A stretch of DNA of 64,000 nt from Membranihabitans marinus (GCF_021729155.1 NZ_JAJQYA010000004.1:124001-188000), one strand, 5' to 3'. Shown: positions 16,628 through 27,081, counted from the stretch's first letter. Program-made: numbers and translations. Notes: a model not told the origin generated them from the letters alone.

Positions 16628-17584
16628 TCAAAAGGAATGTGTTAAACCAAGGTTTATAGATTCACTTAACTGCACTCTAGGTCCACTCCGTCCAGTAGGA
16701 CTTCCTTCCTCATCGAGAATATCAAACTTGATATCTTCATCATAAACTAAATTGCCTAAGATATCAACAGACAATTTTGAATTGACCTTCATCTTTAATT
16801 TACTTTCAATATTGACATCAAAATTTCCAAAGTTAGAGAGATGATTAGTAAAAAAGTCCGCTTTACTTTGCAGGGTTACATTTTTCATAATGGTAAAACT
16901 CATTACAAATTTAACCAAACTACCCAGCTCCACCCGATACCTATCCTCTCTAAATTTTTCTGGCAAATACTGAGCAGCCGAAGTAGAATCTCGCGTTATA
17001 GTTATCTTACTATTGATTGGGGTATAATAAATATCAAAGGTATTTTTACTATCACTACCAGCTAAACTCTTAATATTGAGACCGGTACCGATATCAATAG
17101 TCAAGGGCGATGCAAAACTACCTAAAAAATTTCCCCTCATGCCATCAGCATTAATTTTATATGTTTTAGTCATAAAGGTTCTCATATTACCAATAGCTGA
17201 CAAAAACATTTTATCGGAAAATTTATAGCCATAATTACCATTCAATTCCAATTTATCCCTGTTTTTTACCCAATCTTGTTTATCTCTTTTCATCAAACCA
17301 TACTGGAGACTGGAAGCAAAAGTAAAGTTACTTTTATCCTTCTTGTATATCGCCTTCCAACCAAGATCTCCACCAAGAGTGATATTGTTATAACCACTAC
17401 CTTTCCAATATTCACTATAGGCTATTTGAGATAAATACAGAGTTGCTTGATTGCTGTACGACCAAAATTTTTCTTCCTTTTGCTCTGTTGAATCAGCCTT
17501 CCCATTATCGGGTAATACACTAAGGGTATAACCTTGCTGGATTCCGAAAAATAACAAAAAGAGAAATGAGTATATACGCATCAA
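16628..17584 (-). CDS. DUF3078 family outer membrane beta-barrel protein
   Basis: A 318-aa exported protein with a signal peptide (~1-22). The mature part consists of alternating amphipathic strands typical of an outer membrane barrel, with the DUF3078 hallmark near the N-terminus: FWSYSNQATLYLSQIAYSEY followed by GSGYNNITLGGDLGWKA. It ends with an aromatic C-terminal strand (SINLGLTHSF), consistent with Bam-dependent insertion. Function is unknown for the family. It converges on the dynamin-like gene with a 34-nt gap lacking a clear terminator. A minus-strand TATATTTG element at 17753-17760 could be its promoter, with a leader of about 160 nt. Confidence 0.85.
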   Translation of the reverse strand: MMRIYSFLFLLFFGIQQGYTLSVLPDNGKADSTEQKEEKFWSYSNQATLYLSQIAYSEYWKGSGYNNITLGGDLGWKAIYKKDKSNFTFASSLQYGLMKRDKQDWVKNRDKLELNGNYGYKFSDKMFLSAIGNMRTFMTKTYKINADGMRGNFLGSFASPLTIDIGTGLNIKSLAGSDSKNTFDIYYTPINSKITITRDSTSAAQYLPEKFREDRYRVELGSLVKFVMSFTIMKNVTLQSKADFFTNHLSNFGNFDVNIESKLKMKVNSKLSVDILGNLVYDEDIKFDILDEEGSPTGRSGPRVQLSESINLGLTHSF

Positions 17585-17950
17585 AATATGTTTTGGATCT
17601 GATTAATACAAAAACAACGTGAATTCTAACTACAAATATTGTATTTATATATTTTAAAATAAAAAAATTGTAAATGTATTTTAATCTTAATATACTGCAG
17701 ACTGATAAACAGTCTCAGATACGATGTTAAAACCTATATATTAAAATAAATTCAAATATACAAAATCCTTTTATTTTCAGAATATATCACCGTATTTATA
17801 TAATTGAGAATAGCCATTATTGCATTTTAGTCCAATATAGTAGAAATAGATAATAAATTTCATATTGTTTAATGTGATAAACTCAATGGAAGATTGATGA
17901 TGGATATAAATTGTATTATATTTGTACGCTTATAAAACAAAAAGCAAAAT
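17585..17950. other. Divergent intergenic region, DUF3078 gene / purL
   Basis: No coding frame. It contains the minus-strand element TATATTTG (17753-17760) and the plus-strand purL promoter candidate (17893-17924). No riboswitch-like conserved block, such as a purine or PRPP aptamer, was recognised upstream of purL. Confidence 0.5.
17893..17924 (+). promoter_or_regulatory. Promoter for purL
   Basis: ATTG (17893-17896), a near match to the -33 TTTG, is followed after 20 nt by TATATTTG (17917-17924), an exact TAnnTTTG. Transcription would start near 17931, about 20 nt before the ATG. Confidence 0.6.
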
Positions 17951-20182
17951 ATGAAGGACAAAGTATCATTGCCCGATTTTTCAGTCGCCCAAAAACTTGG
18001 ACTTACCGAAGATGAATTTCAAAAAATAATTGAAATTTTAGGTCGGGTTCCCAACTTTACGGAACTCAGTATTTTCTCTGTTATGTGGTCGGAACATTGT
18101 TCGTATAAGAACTCCATAAAATACCTTAAGACCCTACCTCGCGATGGGGGCAAACTTTTGGTAGGAGCAGGTGAAGAAAATGCTGGACTCGTCGATATTG
18201 GCGATGGTTGGGCATGTGCCTTTAAGATAGAATCACATAATCACCCATCAGCCATAGAGCCCTATCAAGGTGCTGCCACAGGAGTGGGTGGAATCCACAG
18301 AGATATTTTCACCATGGGAGCACGGCCTATCGCCGCTTTAAATTCTCTTCGGTTTGGAGATATCGATCGTCCTCATACCAAACATTTAATCAAAGGTGTC
18401 GTCAAAGGAATTGGCGATTATGGCAACTGTCTCGGCGTACCTACAGTAGGTGGTGAAGTATATTTTAGAGACTGTTACAACCAAAACATATTGGTCAATG
18501 CCATGTCGGTAGGAGTGGTTAAAGTTGGAGAAACCATGTCAGCTGTAGCTGATGGACCTGGTAATCCCGTATTTATCGTAGGTTCTGCTACAGGGAAAGA
18601 TGGTATTCACGGTGCAACATTTGCATCAGCAGATTTGACTGAGGATAGTGCCAAAGATTTACCTGCCGTTCAAGTAGGGGATCCATTTCAAGAAAAATTA
18701 TTGCTTGAAGCTAGTTTAGAAGCCTATACTACTGGCGCTGTCATCGGTATGCAAGATATGGGGGCAGCAGGTATCACTTGTTCCACATCGGAAATGAGTG
18801 CCAAATCTGGTACTGGTATGCGTATTGATCTGGACAAAGTACCTACCAGACAAAGTAATATGTTGCCTTTTGAGATTTTGCTTTCAGAATCCCAAGAACG
18901 GATGTTGATCGTATGTAAAAAAGGTGAAGAAGATAAGTTGTTAAAAGTATTTGACAAATGGGATCTCGAATGTGAATTGATCGGCGAAGTAACGGATACC
19001 GGTCGACTTGAATTTATTAGTGAAGGTGAAGTAGTAGCCGATGTTCCCGCAGAACCGTTGGTTTTGGGAGGAGGAGCTCCTGTATATGACAGACCTTATG
19101 AAGAGGCCAAATACTACAGTCAATTAATAGACTATACTGAATCTCAAATAACTGAACCAGAGGACTATATAGCTGCCGCCGAAAAGTTAATGTCTTCCCC
19201 AAATTTAGCGTCCAAAAAGTGGATCTATGAACAATACGATCACACCGTAAGGGTGAATACCATGAAGACCAACCGCCATGCAGATAGTGCGACGATTAGA
19301 GTGAAAGGTACAGACAAGGCACTGGCCATGAATGTAGATTGCAATTCTACCTTTGTTTATGCCGATCCTTATGTAGGTAGTATGATCGCAGTGGCTGAGT
19401 CCGCTAGAAATATTGTTTGTACTGGAGGAAAACCAGTGGCTATTACCAATTGTCTCAATTTTGGTAATCCTTATAATAAAGAAGTTTACTGGCAATTTGT
19501 CAATGCGATTAAAGGGATGGGTGAGGCCTGTCGCAAATTTAACACCCCTGTAACAGGTGGGAATGTCAGTTTTTACAACCAAACTGTATTGCCGGATTCT
19601 GTAGAACCCATCTATCCTACTCCAACCATTGGAATGTTGGGAATTTTGGACGATGTAAATGATTTTCTAACATTGAGTTTCCAAAAACCTGGCGACATTA
19701 TTGTCCTAATTGGCGAAAACAAATTCGATCTCAACAGCTCAGAATACTTGCAATGGAATCATAAAATCAGCAATTCCAAAGCCCCTAGTTTTTCACTAGA
19801 TCAAGAGTACCGAGTTCAACAATGTATCATCAAAGCGAATGAAGATAAACTTCTTGAGTCCGCCCATGATATATCTGAAGGTGGACTGCTGAACAACCTT
19901 TTAGAGAGTTGTCATGAAAATGAATTGGGAGTTGACATTCATCGCAACCAAGATATCCGACTTGACAGTTTCTTGTTTGGAGAGGCCCAGTCTAGAATTG
20001 TAGTATCAATTGATAAAAATAATTTACAGGCCTTAAAAAACATTTGTCAATCAAATTCAGTTGAATTAGTTGAATTAGGAAAAGTCACAGATACCAATAT
20101 TCAAATCGATAACATAGATTTTGGAAACGTCGGTAAATGGAAGACATTATATAATGAAGTAATTGAACAAAAATTAGATTAA
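17951..20182 (+). CDS. purL: Phosphoribosylformylglycinamidine synthase, PurL subunit (small form)
   Basis: Catalyses the ATP- and glutamine-dependent conversion of FGAR to FGAM, step four of purine synthesis. The 743-aa length and lack of a glutaminase domain mark the small PurL, which works with separate PurQ and PurS; neither is next door. Key motifs: [11 protein letters not shown] near residue 44-54 (active-site His), [20 protein letters not shown] (ATP and Mg site), [15 protein letters not shown], and in the second half [11 protein letters not shown] and [10 protein letters not shown]. The start ATG has the promoter 20-30 nt upstream. The next gene overlaps the stop codon by one base (TAATG), so a thioredoxin-like lipoprotein is co-transcribed. 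Confidence 0.97.
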   Translation: MKDKVSLPDFSVAQKLGLTEDEFQKIIEILGRVPNFTELSIFSVMWSEHCSYKNSIKYLKTLPRDGGKLLVGAGEENAGLVDIGDGWACAFKIESHNHPSAIEPYQGAATGVGGIHRDIFTMGARPIAALNSLRFGDIDRPHTKHLIKGVVKGIGDYGNCLGVPTVGGEVYFRDCYNQNILVNAMSVGVVKVGETMSAVADGPGNPVFIVGSATGKDGIHGATFASADLTEDSAKDLPAVQVGDPFQEKLLLEASLEAYTTGAVIGMQDMGAAGITCSTSEMSAKSGTGMRIDLDKVPTRQSNMLPFEILLSESQERMLIVCKKGEEDKLLKVFDKWDLECELIGEVTDTGRLEFISEGEVVADVPAEPLVLGGGAPVYDRPYEEAKYYSQLIDYTESQITEPEDYIAAAEKLMSSPNLASKKWIYEQYDHTVRVNTMKTNRHADSATIRVKGTDKALAMNVDCNSTFVYADPYVGSMIAVAESARNIVCTGGKPVAITNCLNFGNPYNKEVYWQFVNAIKGMGEACRKFNTPVTGGNVSFYNQTVLPDSVEPIYPTPTIGMLGILDDVNDFLTLSFQKPGDIIVLIGENKFDLNSSEYLQWNHKISNSKAPSFSLDQEYRVQQCIIKANEDKLLESAHDISEGGLLNNLLESCHENELGVDIHRNQDIRLDSFLFGEAQSRIVVSIDKNNLQALKNICQSNSVELVELGKVTDTNIQIDNIDFGNVGKWKTLYNEVIEQKLD

Positions 20183-21246
20183 TGAGTAAATTTTTATATT
20201 TCGTTCTAGGGCTATTTTTTATTGCAGCATGTAGCGAACAACCAACGGGTGAAGAATTCAAATTATCTGGTCAACTTTTTGATGCCCCCAATAAGGAAGT
20301 ACAACTTAATCAAATTTCACTGCAGGGCCAAAGAACTTTAATAGCCTCTACCCAGACCGATGCCCGAGGCAATTTTCAACTGGTAACGAATAAGTCCATT
20401 GCCGAAGCTATATATCAGTTGTCCATTGGACATAAAAAAGTTTCTTTTGTGTTAAATGGCGAAGACAAGGATCTAACCATTAAAGGAAATTACGGTGATT
20501 TCGAGAAATACAATTTCGATCTTTCCGGTTCCTCATTGACCGGATCTCAGGTATTGTCATATCATAAGATAATATCTGAAGACTGGCCCGAAGTAATGGT
20601 CCTAGATTATTTCAATAATATGGAAAACACCTTGGTAGCCTTACAAACTGGAATAGCGTTTTTAATGAAAACACCGGATGAGTACAAAAACGTTAGAGCA
20701 TTGGCTCCTAGAGTTGAAGAAGATTTAAGCCATACTCCCTATGCCAATGAATTTAAAGAATTCGTAAAATATTACGATGGCAAAGTGAGAGAGAATGTTG
20801 AAGGAGCTCAACAAGCTAGTTTACTCAATATTGGAGATCAAGCTCCTGAAATAGCTCAACCCAATCCCGATGGCAAAATTATGAAATTGTCCGATCTCAG
20901 AGGGAAGGTCGTTTTACTTGATTTTTGGGCGAGTTGGTGTGCACCTTGTAGAAGGGCCAATCCACATGTAGTCTCCCTATATAATAAATACAAAGACAAG
21001 GGCTTTACCGTATACTCAGTATCCTTAGATCGCAATGGTCAAAAGGATAAATGGGTAGCCGCTATTGAACAAGATAAACTCGCATGGGAAAGCCACGTAA
21101 GTGATTTGAAATATTGGCAATCAGCACCAGCTCAGACCTATGGAGTACGGGCTATACCGGCCACATATTTATTGGATAGAAATGGCATCATTAGAAAAAT
21201 AAATCCAAGAAATAATTTAGAAGCCTCAATTAAAGAATTACTTTAA
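20182..21246 (+). CDS. Thioredoxin-like (TlpA/ResA type) lipoprotein with DUF4369 domain
   Basis: A 354-aa lipoprotein with lipobox FIAAC (Cys17), placing it in the periplasm on a membrane anchor. Residues ~25-120 match a DUF4369-like beta domain. The C-terminal ~140 residues are a redoxin/thioredoxin fold beginning GDQAPEIAQPNPDGK, with the active site WASWCAPC (Cys253 and Cys256) and the cis-Pro loop (RAIPATYLLD). Such proteins reduce disulfides, often during cytochrome c maturation; ccm genes lie about 20 kb away, but a link is only inference. The ATG shares its first base with the purL stop. It converges with the next gene so tightly that the two stop codons abut. Confidence 0.92.
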   Translation: MSKFLYFVLGLFFIAACSEQPTGEEFKLSGQLFDAPNKEVQLNQISLQGQRTLIASTQTDARGNFQLVTNKSIAEAIYQLSIGHKKVSFVLNGEDKDLTIKGNYGDFEKYNFDLSGSSLTGSQVLSYHKIISEDWPEVMVLDYFNNMENTLVALQTGIAFLMKTPDEYKNVRALAPRVEEDLSHTPYANEFKEFVKYYDGKVRENVEGAQQASLLNIGDQAPEIAQPNPDGKIMKLSDLRGKVVLLDFWASWCAPCRRANPHVVSLYNKYKDKGFTVYSVSLDRNGQKDKWVAAIEQDKLAWESHVSDLKYWQSAPAQTYGVRAIPATYLLDRNGIIRKINPRNNLEASIKELL

Positions 21247-21996
21247 CTATAGGTTGCGAATGGATTTATCCCTCAATGTGAGAATGGACACAGTAGTCAT
21301 TGCTACATTGAGGGATTCTACCATGCGATTGGGAGAACCGGGAATAGTCAAAACACGACCGGCATTTTCTTTTAAATATTGAGATACTCCGTTGCCTTCA
21401 TTCCCTAAAACCAACACACCGGGTTGATCCCAATCCAAATCGTAGACCGATTGTCCTTCCATATCAGTAACCCAAAGCGGGAGAGAACATTTCAACAATT
21501 CTTCCTGACTTACTTGAATTAACTGTACATTGAAAACACTACCCATACTTGCCTGAATACATTTTGATCCAAATGGATCTACACTGCCTTCTCCTATCCA
21601 TACAGTACTGACTCCAAACCAATCTGCAGTTCGCAAAATCGTACCCAGGTTGCCTGGATCTTGAACGGCATCGGTATAAATGTAAAAAGATTGGTCACTC
21701 TTCATTTCTCCGAAATATTCCGCCGGCATATCACATACTGCCAAAAAACCTTGAGGATTTTGAAGATTGGACAGGGAATTAAAAGTCACTGAATCTGTTC
21801 GATAGATGGGAGTAGTAAAAGGAAGGGGATCAGAATGATTTAAAACAATGTATTGGATGGTTTCAGGCGATTTTTCGAGAAGTTCTAAAATCATTTTTTC
21901 ACCCTCAACTAAGTATTTTTTTAATTTATATCTATTTTTCTTTTGTTTTAATGAACGAATCAGTTTTATTTGATTCTTAGACAATATTTGATCCAT
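21247..21996 (-). CDS. SpoU/TrmH family RNA 2'-O-methyltransferase
   Basis: Transfers methyl from S-adenosylmethionine to a ribose 2'-OH of rRNA or tRNA; exact target unknown. At 249 aa it has the N-terminal substrate-binding domain (KQKKNRYKLKKYLVEGEKMI) and the SPOUT knot with the three motifs: DAVQDPGNLGTILRTADWFG, LVLGNEGNGVS and IPGSPNRMVESLNVAMTT. The length and N-terminal domain resemble the RlmB/TrmH-like rRNA methylases. It is divergent from tamL with only 32 nt between the starts, a neighbourhood I recall from other Bacteroidota. Confidence 0.93.
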   Translation of the reverse strand: MDQILSKNQIKLIRSLKQKKNRYKLKKYLVEGEKMILELLEKSPETIQYIVLNHSDPLPFTTPIYRTDSVTFNSLSNLQNPQGFLAVCDMPAEYFGEMKSDQSFYIYTDAVQDPGNLGTILRTADWFGVSTVWIGEGSVDPFGSKCIQASMGSVFNVQLIQVSQEELLKCSLPLWVTDMEGQSVYDLDWDQPGVLVLGNEGNGVSQYLKENAGRVLTIPGSPNRMVESLNVAMTTVSILTLRDKSIRNL

Positions 21997-22028
21997 GACC
22001 TTGTTAATTTAGGAGCGATTAGAAATTT

Positions 22029-24356
22029 ATGAACAAATTCATTTCGAAAAGTATTTTTTATCTATTAATTACCGTGCTGTTTACGGCGTGTAATGTTAGC
22101 AAATTTATAGCAGATGATGAATTTCTACTCACAAACTATGAAATTAATGTAAATGGTCCCCTATCCGCTAGAGAAGAGACCAAGTTGGCCAATGAAATTT
22201 ACTATCTAGATACCTTACAACAAATCGAAAAACAAAACTGGAAGGTGTGGGTCCATTATAAATACGGATCTGCTGATACAGGTACCATTAAAAATTTCAT
22301 ATATCGACGGGTAGGTAGTCGGCCTTATATATATCAAGAAGGTGAAGGATTGAACATCAAAGATCAAATTAGTCGTTATCTAATGGACAAAGGCTATTAC
22401 GATGCCGAGACATATTTTTCGGAAAAATTAAAAAATAAAAAAGCCACCATAATTTACGATATATCTACTGGACCTCTATATGAAATCAACAACAAAACCA
22501 TAAACTATCCTTCTGAAGAAGTAGAAACTCTAATTAAAAAATACGATCATCAATCGTTTCTAAAAAAAGGTGATGTCTTGTCGACCACGGCATATGAAAA
22601 GGAAAAAGCACGGATAGTGAAGATTATGCAAGACAATGGCTATCCCTATTTTTCTTCATTAAATATAAGTAAACGTCCAGATGCAATAAAAAACATCAAT
22701 GAAGTAGACATTCGATTTGAAATTCAAGACGATGCCGATAGCGTGGCGATGAGAAAATTTTACTTTGGGGAAATCGTAGTTAATCACGACCACATTCCTT
22801 TTGCATTTCAACAGGTAGTAGATACCGCAACGATTGACAATATTCAACACTTAAATTTTGATGCGGGAAAGTCCCTGGATCGATTAACTATGAATTCTAT
22901 TATACCCTGTCGACCCGGTGAAGTATTCAGCAGAAGTAAATTGGAACAAGCTCGATCAGAAATCCTGCGTTACAACGTGTATTCCTCAGTAATTATTCAA
23001 GAAATACCCTCTCCAGAGAATCCCGATCGACTCAATATATATTTAATACTTACTCCATCACTGAAGTACGAATTCAATTCCAACTTTGATTTTAACAATA
23101 CTACATATTCATCGAGAAGTCTCATCGGTGCTTCTTTGGGGCCAGAAATAACCAATCGCAATTTTTTGGGCAAAGGGGAAAATTTTACTACTGGGATAGA
23201 ACTACTATCAGAGTTTAACCCCTGGGATAAGGATAGAAATGTTTTTCAAACCTTTATCTTCGGTTTTCACAACAACTTAACCATTCAGAAATTTGTGGAT
23301 TATTTCCACTCCTATTCTCTACTTAAAAAACCTTTCCCAACCTTACACAATACACTGAAAGAAAATGGACTAAGTTCTGTAAACGTCAACTACGACTATG
23401 TGTTGATCGATAGCTTCTATACCTATCACTCCTTTAATTTTTCTCTGGGAAATAACTTTAACTGGGCAGCGGGTAGAAACAATTTAAGGGTGAATAATTT
23501 GGGAATCAATGTATTTCTTCCTGATCTGGCCCAAAGTTTCGAAGAACAAATTGCCGATCAAGAATTCGTCCGAAAATCTCTAGATCCCCAAATTTTTACT
23601 GGTCTATTTTTTAACAGTGCTTTGTTTACCCATGTAAGTCAAAAGGATTACGCCAAACGACAATATACCTTCAATGGAACTTTTGAAGTGTCTGGTCTAG
23701 AAGTGATGTTGGCCAATTACGCTATCAATCAACTCAGAGATACATTTCAACTCTTTGACAAATTTGAATTTGCCAAGTTTGTAAAACTCGACCTCGACGG
23801 GAGGTTTTCCAAGGACTTCACCCCTTCTACCTCTTTTGCTTCCCGAATCAATGTCGGGATAGCGGTTCCTTTGCCCGGGTCAGAATCAATCCCATTTACC
23901 AAACAGTTTTACTTAGGAGGTCCCTCTAGTATGAGGGCATGGAAAATAAGAGAATTGGGGCCGGGTTCATCTGTTAATGAAAGCACCTTAGATCCCGACT
24001 TCAATCAGCCCTATGCACAAGTGGGTGATTTCAAACTAGAAATGAATGCAGAATACCGTTTCCCTCTGTTTTGGCGTCTGAACAGTGCTGTATTTATGGA
24101 TGTTGGTAATATCTGGTCTCTGGGCAACTCCGATAGCCCCAATGCATTATTATCCAATAATTTTTGGAAAGAATTGGCTGTGGGAACCGGAACTGGATTG
24201 CGTATAGATATGACTTTCTTTATCCTCCGATTGGATTGGGGTATAAAATTGAAACTACCCTATCAAAGAGAAAATGGCAGTTATTGGGCCTTTTCCAAAT
24301 TTGGTCAATACTTCACAGAATCAAATCTTAACTTGGCCATTAGCATGCCGTTCTAA
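22029..24356 (+). CDS. tamL: TamL-type Omp85 lipoprotein (translocation and assembly module)
   Basis: A 775-aa Omp85-superfamily outer membrane protein carrying a lipobox (LFTAC, Cys21), the feature that separates TamL of Bacteroidota from proteobacterial TamA. After the lipid anchor come POTRA-like domains (~35-330, for example the segment GLNIKDQISRYLMDKGYYDA) and a 16-strand barrel (~370-775). The conserved Omp85 motif in loop 6 reads FYLGGPSSMRAWKIRELGPG, a variant of the (V/I)RG(F/Y) box, and the C-terminal strand ends NLAISMPF. It would work with the inner membrane protein TamB to move proteins or lipids to the outer membrane; no tamB is in the window. The divergent methyltransferase next door supports the assignment. 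Confidence 0.92.
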   Translation: MNKFISKSIFYLLITVLFTACNVSKFIADDEFLLTNYEINVNGPLSAREETKLANEIYYLDTLQQIEKQNWKVWVHYKYGSADTGTIKNFIYRRVGSRPYIYQEGEGLNIKDQISRYLMDKGYYDAETYFSEKLKNKKATIIYDISTGPLYEINNKTINYPSEEVETLIKKYDHQSFLKKGDVLSTTAYEKEKARIVKIMQDNGYPYFSSLNISKRPDAIKNINEVDIRFEIQDDADSVAMRKFYFGEIVVNHDHIPFAFQQVVDTATIDNIQHLNFDAGKSLDRLTMNSIIPCRPGEVFSRSKLEQARSEILRYNVYSSVIIQEIPSPENPDRLNIYLILTPSLKYEFNSNFDFNNTTYSSRSLIGASLGPEITNRNFLGKGENFTTGIELLSEFNPWDKDRNVFQTFIFGFHNNLTIQKFVDYFHSYSLLKKPFPTLHNTLKENGLSSVNVNYDYVLIDSFYTYHSFNFSLGNNFNWAAGRNNLRVNNLGINVFLPDLAQSFEEQIADQEFVRKSLDPQIFTGLFFNSALFTHVSQKDYAKRQYTFNGTFEVSGLEVMLANYAINQLRDTFQLFDKFEFAKFVKLDLDGRFSKDFTPSTSFASRINVGIAVPLPGSESIPFTKQFYLGGPSSMRAWKIRELGPGSSVNESTLDPDFNQPYAQVGDFKLEMNAEYRFPLFWRLNSAVFMDVGNIWSLGNSDSPNALLSNNFWKELAVGTGTGLRIDMTFFILRLDWGIKLKLPYQRENGSYWAFSKFGQYFTESNLNLAISMPF

Positions 24357-24989
24357 TTAATCCATAGATTTACGGCCGTATTGTTTACAAATTGGACAGT
24401 TTTCGCGGCGATGTCCCCTAGCTGGACAGTATTCTCTGCCAAAATAGATGATTTGTAAATGCCTTCGATTCCATTCTTCTTTTGGGAATACTTTTTTAAG
24501 ATCTTTTTCAGTCTGCGCCACCGATTTTCCGTTGCTCAACATCCATCGGTAAGCCAATCGATGAATATGGGTATCTACAGGAAATGCTGGTACGCCAAAG
24601 GCCTGTACCATGACAACAGAAGCTGTTTTATGGCCTACTCCAGGCAATGTCTCCAATATCTCCATATCGGCCGGCACTTCACCTTGGTATTTGTCCACCA
24701 AAATCTTGGACAGGCCAATAATAGCCTTTGATTTTTGGGGTGACAAACCACATGGGCGTATGATGCGTTGAACTTCGGCTTGGTCCTGGACCGCCATGTC
24801 GAATGCATTGTCCGCCAAAGCGAACAATTCCGGCGTCACTGTATTCACTCGTTTGTCTGTACATTGGGCAGACAGTAGTACAGCGATAAGCAAGGTATAA
24901 CTATCCTTGTGATCCAAGGGTATCGGCCACTCCTGATACAATTCATCCAATATAATACCAATCCTATCGGCTTTTTCTTTCCTGGTCAT
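24357..24989 (-). CDS. nth: Endonuclease III with incomplete iron-sulfur cysteine set
   Basis: DNA glycosylase/AP lyase of base-excision repair, removing oxidised pyrimidines. The 210-aa protein has the helix-hairpin-helix LETLPGVGHKTASVVM with catalytic Lys, and FPVDTHIHRLAYR with catalytic Asp. The C-terminus normally carries C-x6-C-x2-C-x5-C for a 4Fe-4S cluster; here it reads YCPARGHRRENCPICKQYG, with three cysteines in C-x9-C-x2-C spacing and no fourth. I recall this CPARGH...CPIC form from other Bacteroidota, so it is probably a lineage variant rather than decay. It shares a transcript direction with the downstream-to-upstream block 24994-27048, and its stop abuts that of tamL. Confidence 0.94.
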   Translation of the reverse strand: MTRKEKADRIGIILDELYQEWPIPLDHKDSYTLLIAVLLSAQCTDKRVNTVTPELFALADNAFDMAVQDQAEVQRIIRPCGLSPQKSKAIIGLSKILVDKYQGEVPADMEILETLPGVGHKTASVVMVQAFGVPAFPVDTHIHRLAYRWMLSNGKSVAQTEKDLKKVFPKEEWNRRHLQIIYFGREYCPARGHRRENCPICKQYGRKSMD

Positions 24990-24993
24990 AATG

Positions 24994-26004
24994 CTAAGCT
25001 ATAGATACTAAGAATTGTCCAATGTCTACTCCGTCAGCATAGTCAAACAAACTCGGTTGTTGGGTCTTGCCAAATCCTATGAGAGGAATCGAATCTACTG
25101 AGGTATGACCGACAATGCACTGAATATCTTCTGCCTTCTGGCCCAATTCCGAACCCAATTCATCCAAAGATGAATACTCCTCATAATGCAACATACTGAT
25201 GGGGGAAAAAAGACTTTCAGCCTTTTTAATCACCATAAACGGTGTACTGATGTGATCGGTGCGATTGAGCAACTCCATAGACAGATTGTAATCAAAATTA
25301 TTTTTGTATTTAGCGTTCATTACTACATCTCTCATACAGTCAATGGAATCGATAAAAGGTTTGAAATCATAGCCCGTCGGCACATATACCTTGGTTACAT
25401 TTCTACATCCCAATCCAAAATAACTCAGTATATCTCTGCCGAGTAACTTTAAATCTTCCTCTGTTTCTCGTCCTGTAAGAATGGCTACAGAAGTCCGATT
25501 TTTTCTCAATATTTTAGGCACCTTTTCAAAATACTTTTCAAAATATCGAAAAGTATTGTTCGATCCCGTCGCCATTACCGCTTCGAAATTACTTAGTCGT
25601 TCTACCACCTTGAAATCATCTAGGATAGTAGGATCTTTCTCACTCATCAATTTCAAGATAGCTGGAAATACATATTTGTCCTTAGAAGACAATTTAATTT
25701 CTGCTTTATGCCCAGAAAGATAAACCATTAAAAAATCGTGAAACCCGACCAATGGAATATTTCCAGCAAAAACCAAACCCACTTGCCGCTGTTGATCTGC
25801 ATTTACCGGTAGATGGTAGTATGACAACCATTTTTCTATATCATCTGGATTTAACATATATTGACGAATCGCATCTAAACTCTTCCAATAATTGTCTTTG
25901 GGGAACCATAGATTATTGGCAGCGGTCTGATGAATATATGCCTCTAAAAAATCACTTCGATCTGCTATACACTGTGAAAGATATTGTAATGATTTCAATT
26001 TCAT
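24994..26004 (-). CDS. LuxC-like acyl-CoA reductase
   Basis: A 336-aa member of the LuxC acyl-CoA reductase family (NADPH-dependent reduction of acyl thioesters to aldehydes in the founding members). Family features: VGLVFAGNIPLVGFHDFLMV (~75-94), the LKLSSKD-like segment EIKLSSKDKY, ATGSNNTFRYFEKYF, and the candidate acyl-accepting cysteine in YFGLGCRNVTKV (Cys200). It is shorter than luminous-bacteria LuxC (~480 aa). No luciferase genes are present, so bioluminescence is not implied. A LuxE-like ligase is encoded at 50962-51960 in this window. The gene sits 4 nt upstream of nth on the same strand and 15 nt after rluD. Confidence 0.85.
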   Translation of the reverse strand: MKLKSLQYLSQCIADRSDFLEAYIHQTAANNLWFPKDNYWKSLDAIRQYMLNPDDIEKWLSYYHLPVNADQQRQVGLVFAGNIPLVGFHDFLMVYLSGHKAEIKLSSKDKYVFPAILKLMSEKDPTILDDFKVVERLSNFEAVMATGSNNTFRYFEKYFEKVPKILRKNRTSVAILTGRETEEDLKLLGRDILSYFGLGCRNVTKVYVPTGYDFKPFIDSIDCMRDVVMNAKYKNNFDYNLSMELLNRTDHISTPFMVIKKAESLFSPISMLHYEEYSSLDELGSELGQKAEDIQCIVGHTSVDSIPLIGFGKTQQPSLFDYADGVDIGQFLVSIA

Positions 26005-26019
26005 AAAGAAATTCTTGGT

Positions 26020-27048
26020 TTAGTTTTCAAATTTATCAATTCTGTCTTCTACGTACTTATCCCATTTATCCAATACTCCTTGCATATCTGCAGGCAATGG
26101 AGATTCAAAATACATAGGCTTCTCCGTTACTGGATGAACAAATCCCAAAGATTTGGCATGAAGAGCCTGTCGCGGACAAATCTTTATACAATTCTCCACA
26201 AACTGTTTGTATTTATTGAATACGGTACCTTTTAATATTTGATCTCCACCATATTTTTCATCGTTAAATATCGTATGACCGATGGAATCCATATGAACCC
26301 TTATTTGATGGGTTCGCCCTGTCTCCAATCGGCATTCAATTAAAGATACATAGTAATAGGACTGGATCGTAGAATAATGGGTCACTGCATTTTTGGCCAA
26401 TTCTGCTTCTTCTTGATCATAGGTAGCATACATTGTCCTATTCTTGAGATGTCGGCCGATAGGAGCATCTATCGTCCCGTCAGCTGGATCGGGCTGGCCC
26501 CATACGATGGCCTGATACCTGCGCTGAACACTGTGTTCGTGAAACTGGGCCGCCAAATGACTTAGAACGGCTTCTGTCTTAGCAATCACTAATAAACCAC
26601 TGGTATCTTTATCTATTCTGTGTACCAATCCGGGACGATCCATACTATTGCCAGGTAATACCGGTAAATCTGAATTTTGAAGATGATGAACTAAAGCATT
26701 AACTAAGGTCCCCGTATAATTGCCAGTCCCTGGGTGGACTACCAAACCCGGAGCCTTGTCAATCACCAATAAATACTCGTCTTCATAAACTACATCCAAT
26801 GGGATATCTTCTGGCAGAACCACGCCATCGTATTCTGCATTCAACGGTATTTGCATAATTATTTCATCGCTGGGTTGTACCTTGTAATTGGCTTTGACCA
26901 AACTACCATTGACGGTTACCCATTCGTTTTTTATACCGTTTTGAATTTTATTTCTGGTGACCTGAAACAACTTGTTGGCTAAAAATTTATCAATTCGCAT
27001 AGGACTCTGTCCCTCGTCTACCACAATAATTTTTTCCTCAAAATCCAT
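26020..27048 (-). CDS. rluD: RluD-type 23S rRNA pseudouridine synthase
   Basis: Isomerises uridines in 23S rRNA helix 69 in the founding member. The 342-aa protein has an N-terminal S4 RNA-binding domain (~15-75, MRIDKFLANKLFQVTRNKIQ) and a catalytic RluA-type domain whose signature is PGLVHRIDKDTSGLLVIAK with the catalytic Asp, followed by RLETGRTHQIRVHM and ALHAKSLGFVHP. It is the first gene of a probable rluD-luxC-nth transcript. Its promoter element at 27095-27102 lies only 3 nt from the divergent one for the neighbouring PLP enzyme. Confidence 0.95.
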   Translation of the reverse strand: MDFEEKIIVVDEGQSPMRIDKFLANKLFQVTRNKIQNGIKNEWVTVNGSLVKANYKVQPSDEIIMQIPLNAEYDGVVLPEDIPLDVVYEDEYLLVIDKAPGLVVHPGTGNYTGTLVNALVHHLQNSDLPVLPGNSMDRPGLVHRIDKDTSGLLVIAKTEAVLSHLAAQFHEHSVQRRYQAIVWGQPDPADGTIDAPIGRHLKNRTMYATYDQEEAELAKNAVTHYSTIQSYYYVSLIECRLETGRTHQIRVHMDSIGHTIFNDEKYGGDQILKGTVFNKYKQFVENCIKICPRQALHAKSLGFVHPVTEKPMYFESPLPADMQGVLDKWDKYVEDRIDKFEN

Positions 27049-27081
27049 TAAGTCCTTTTTTACTATAATCGTTTAAATTAA

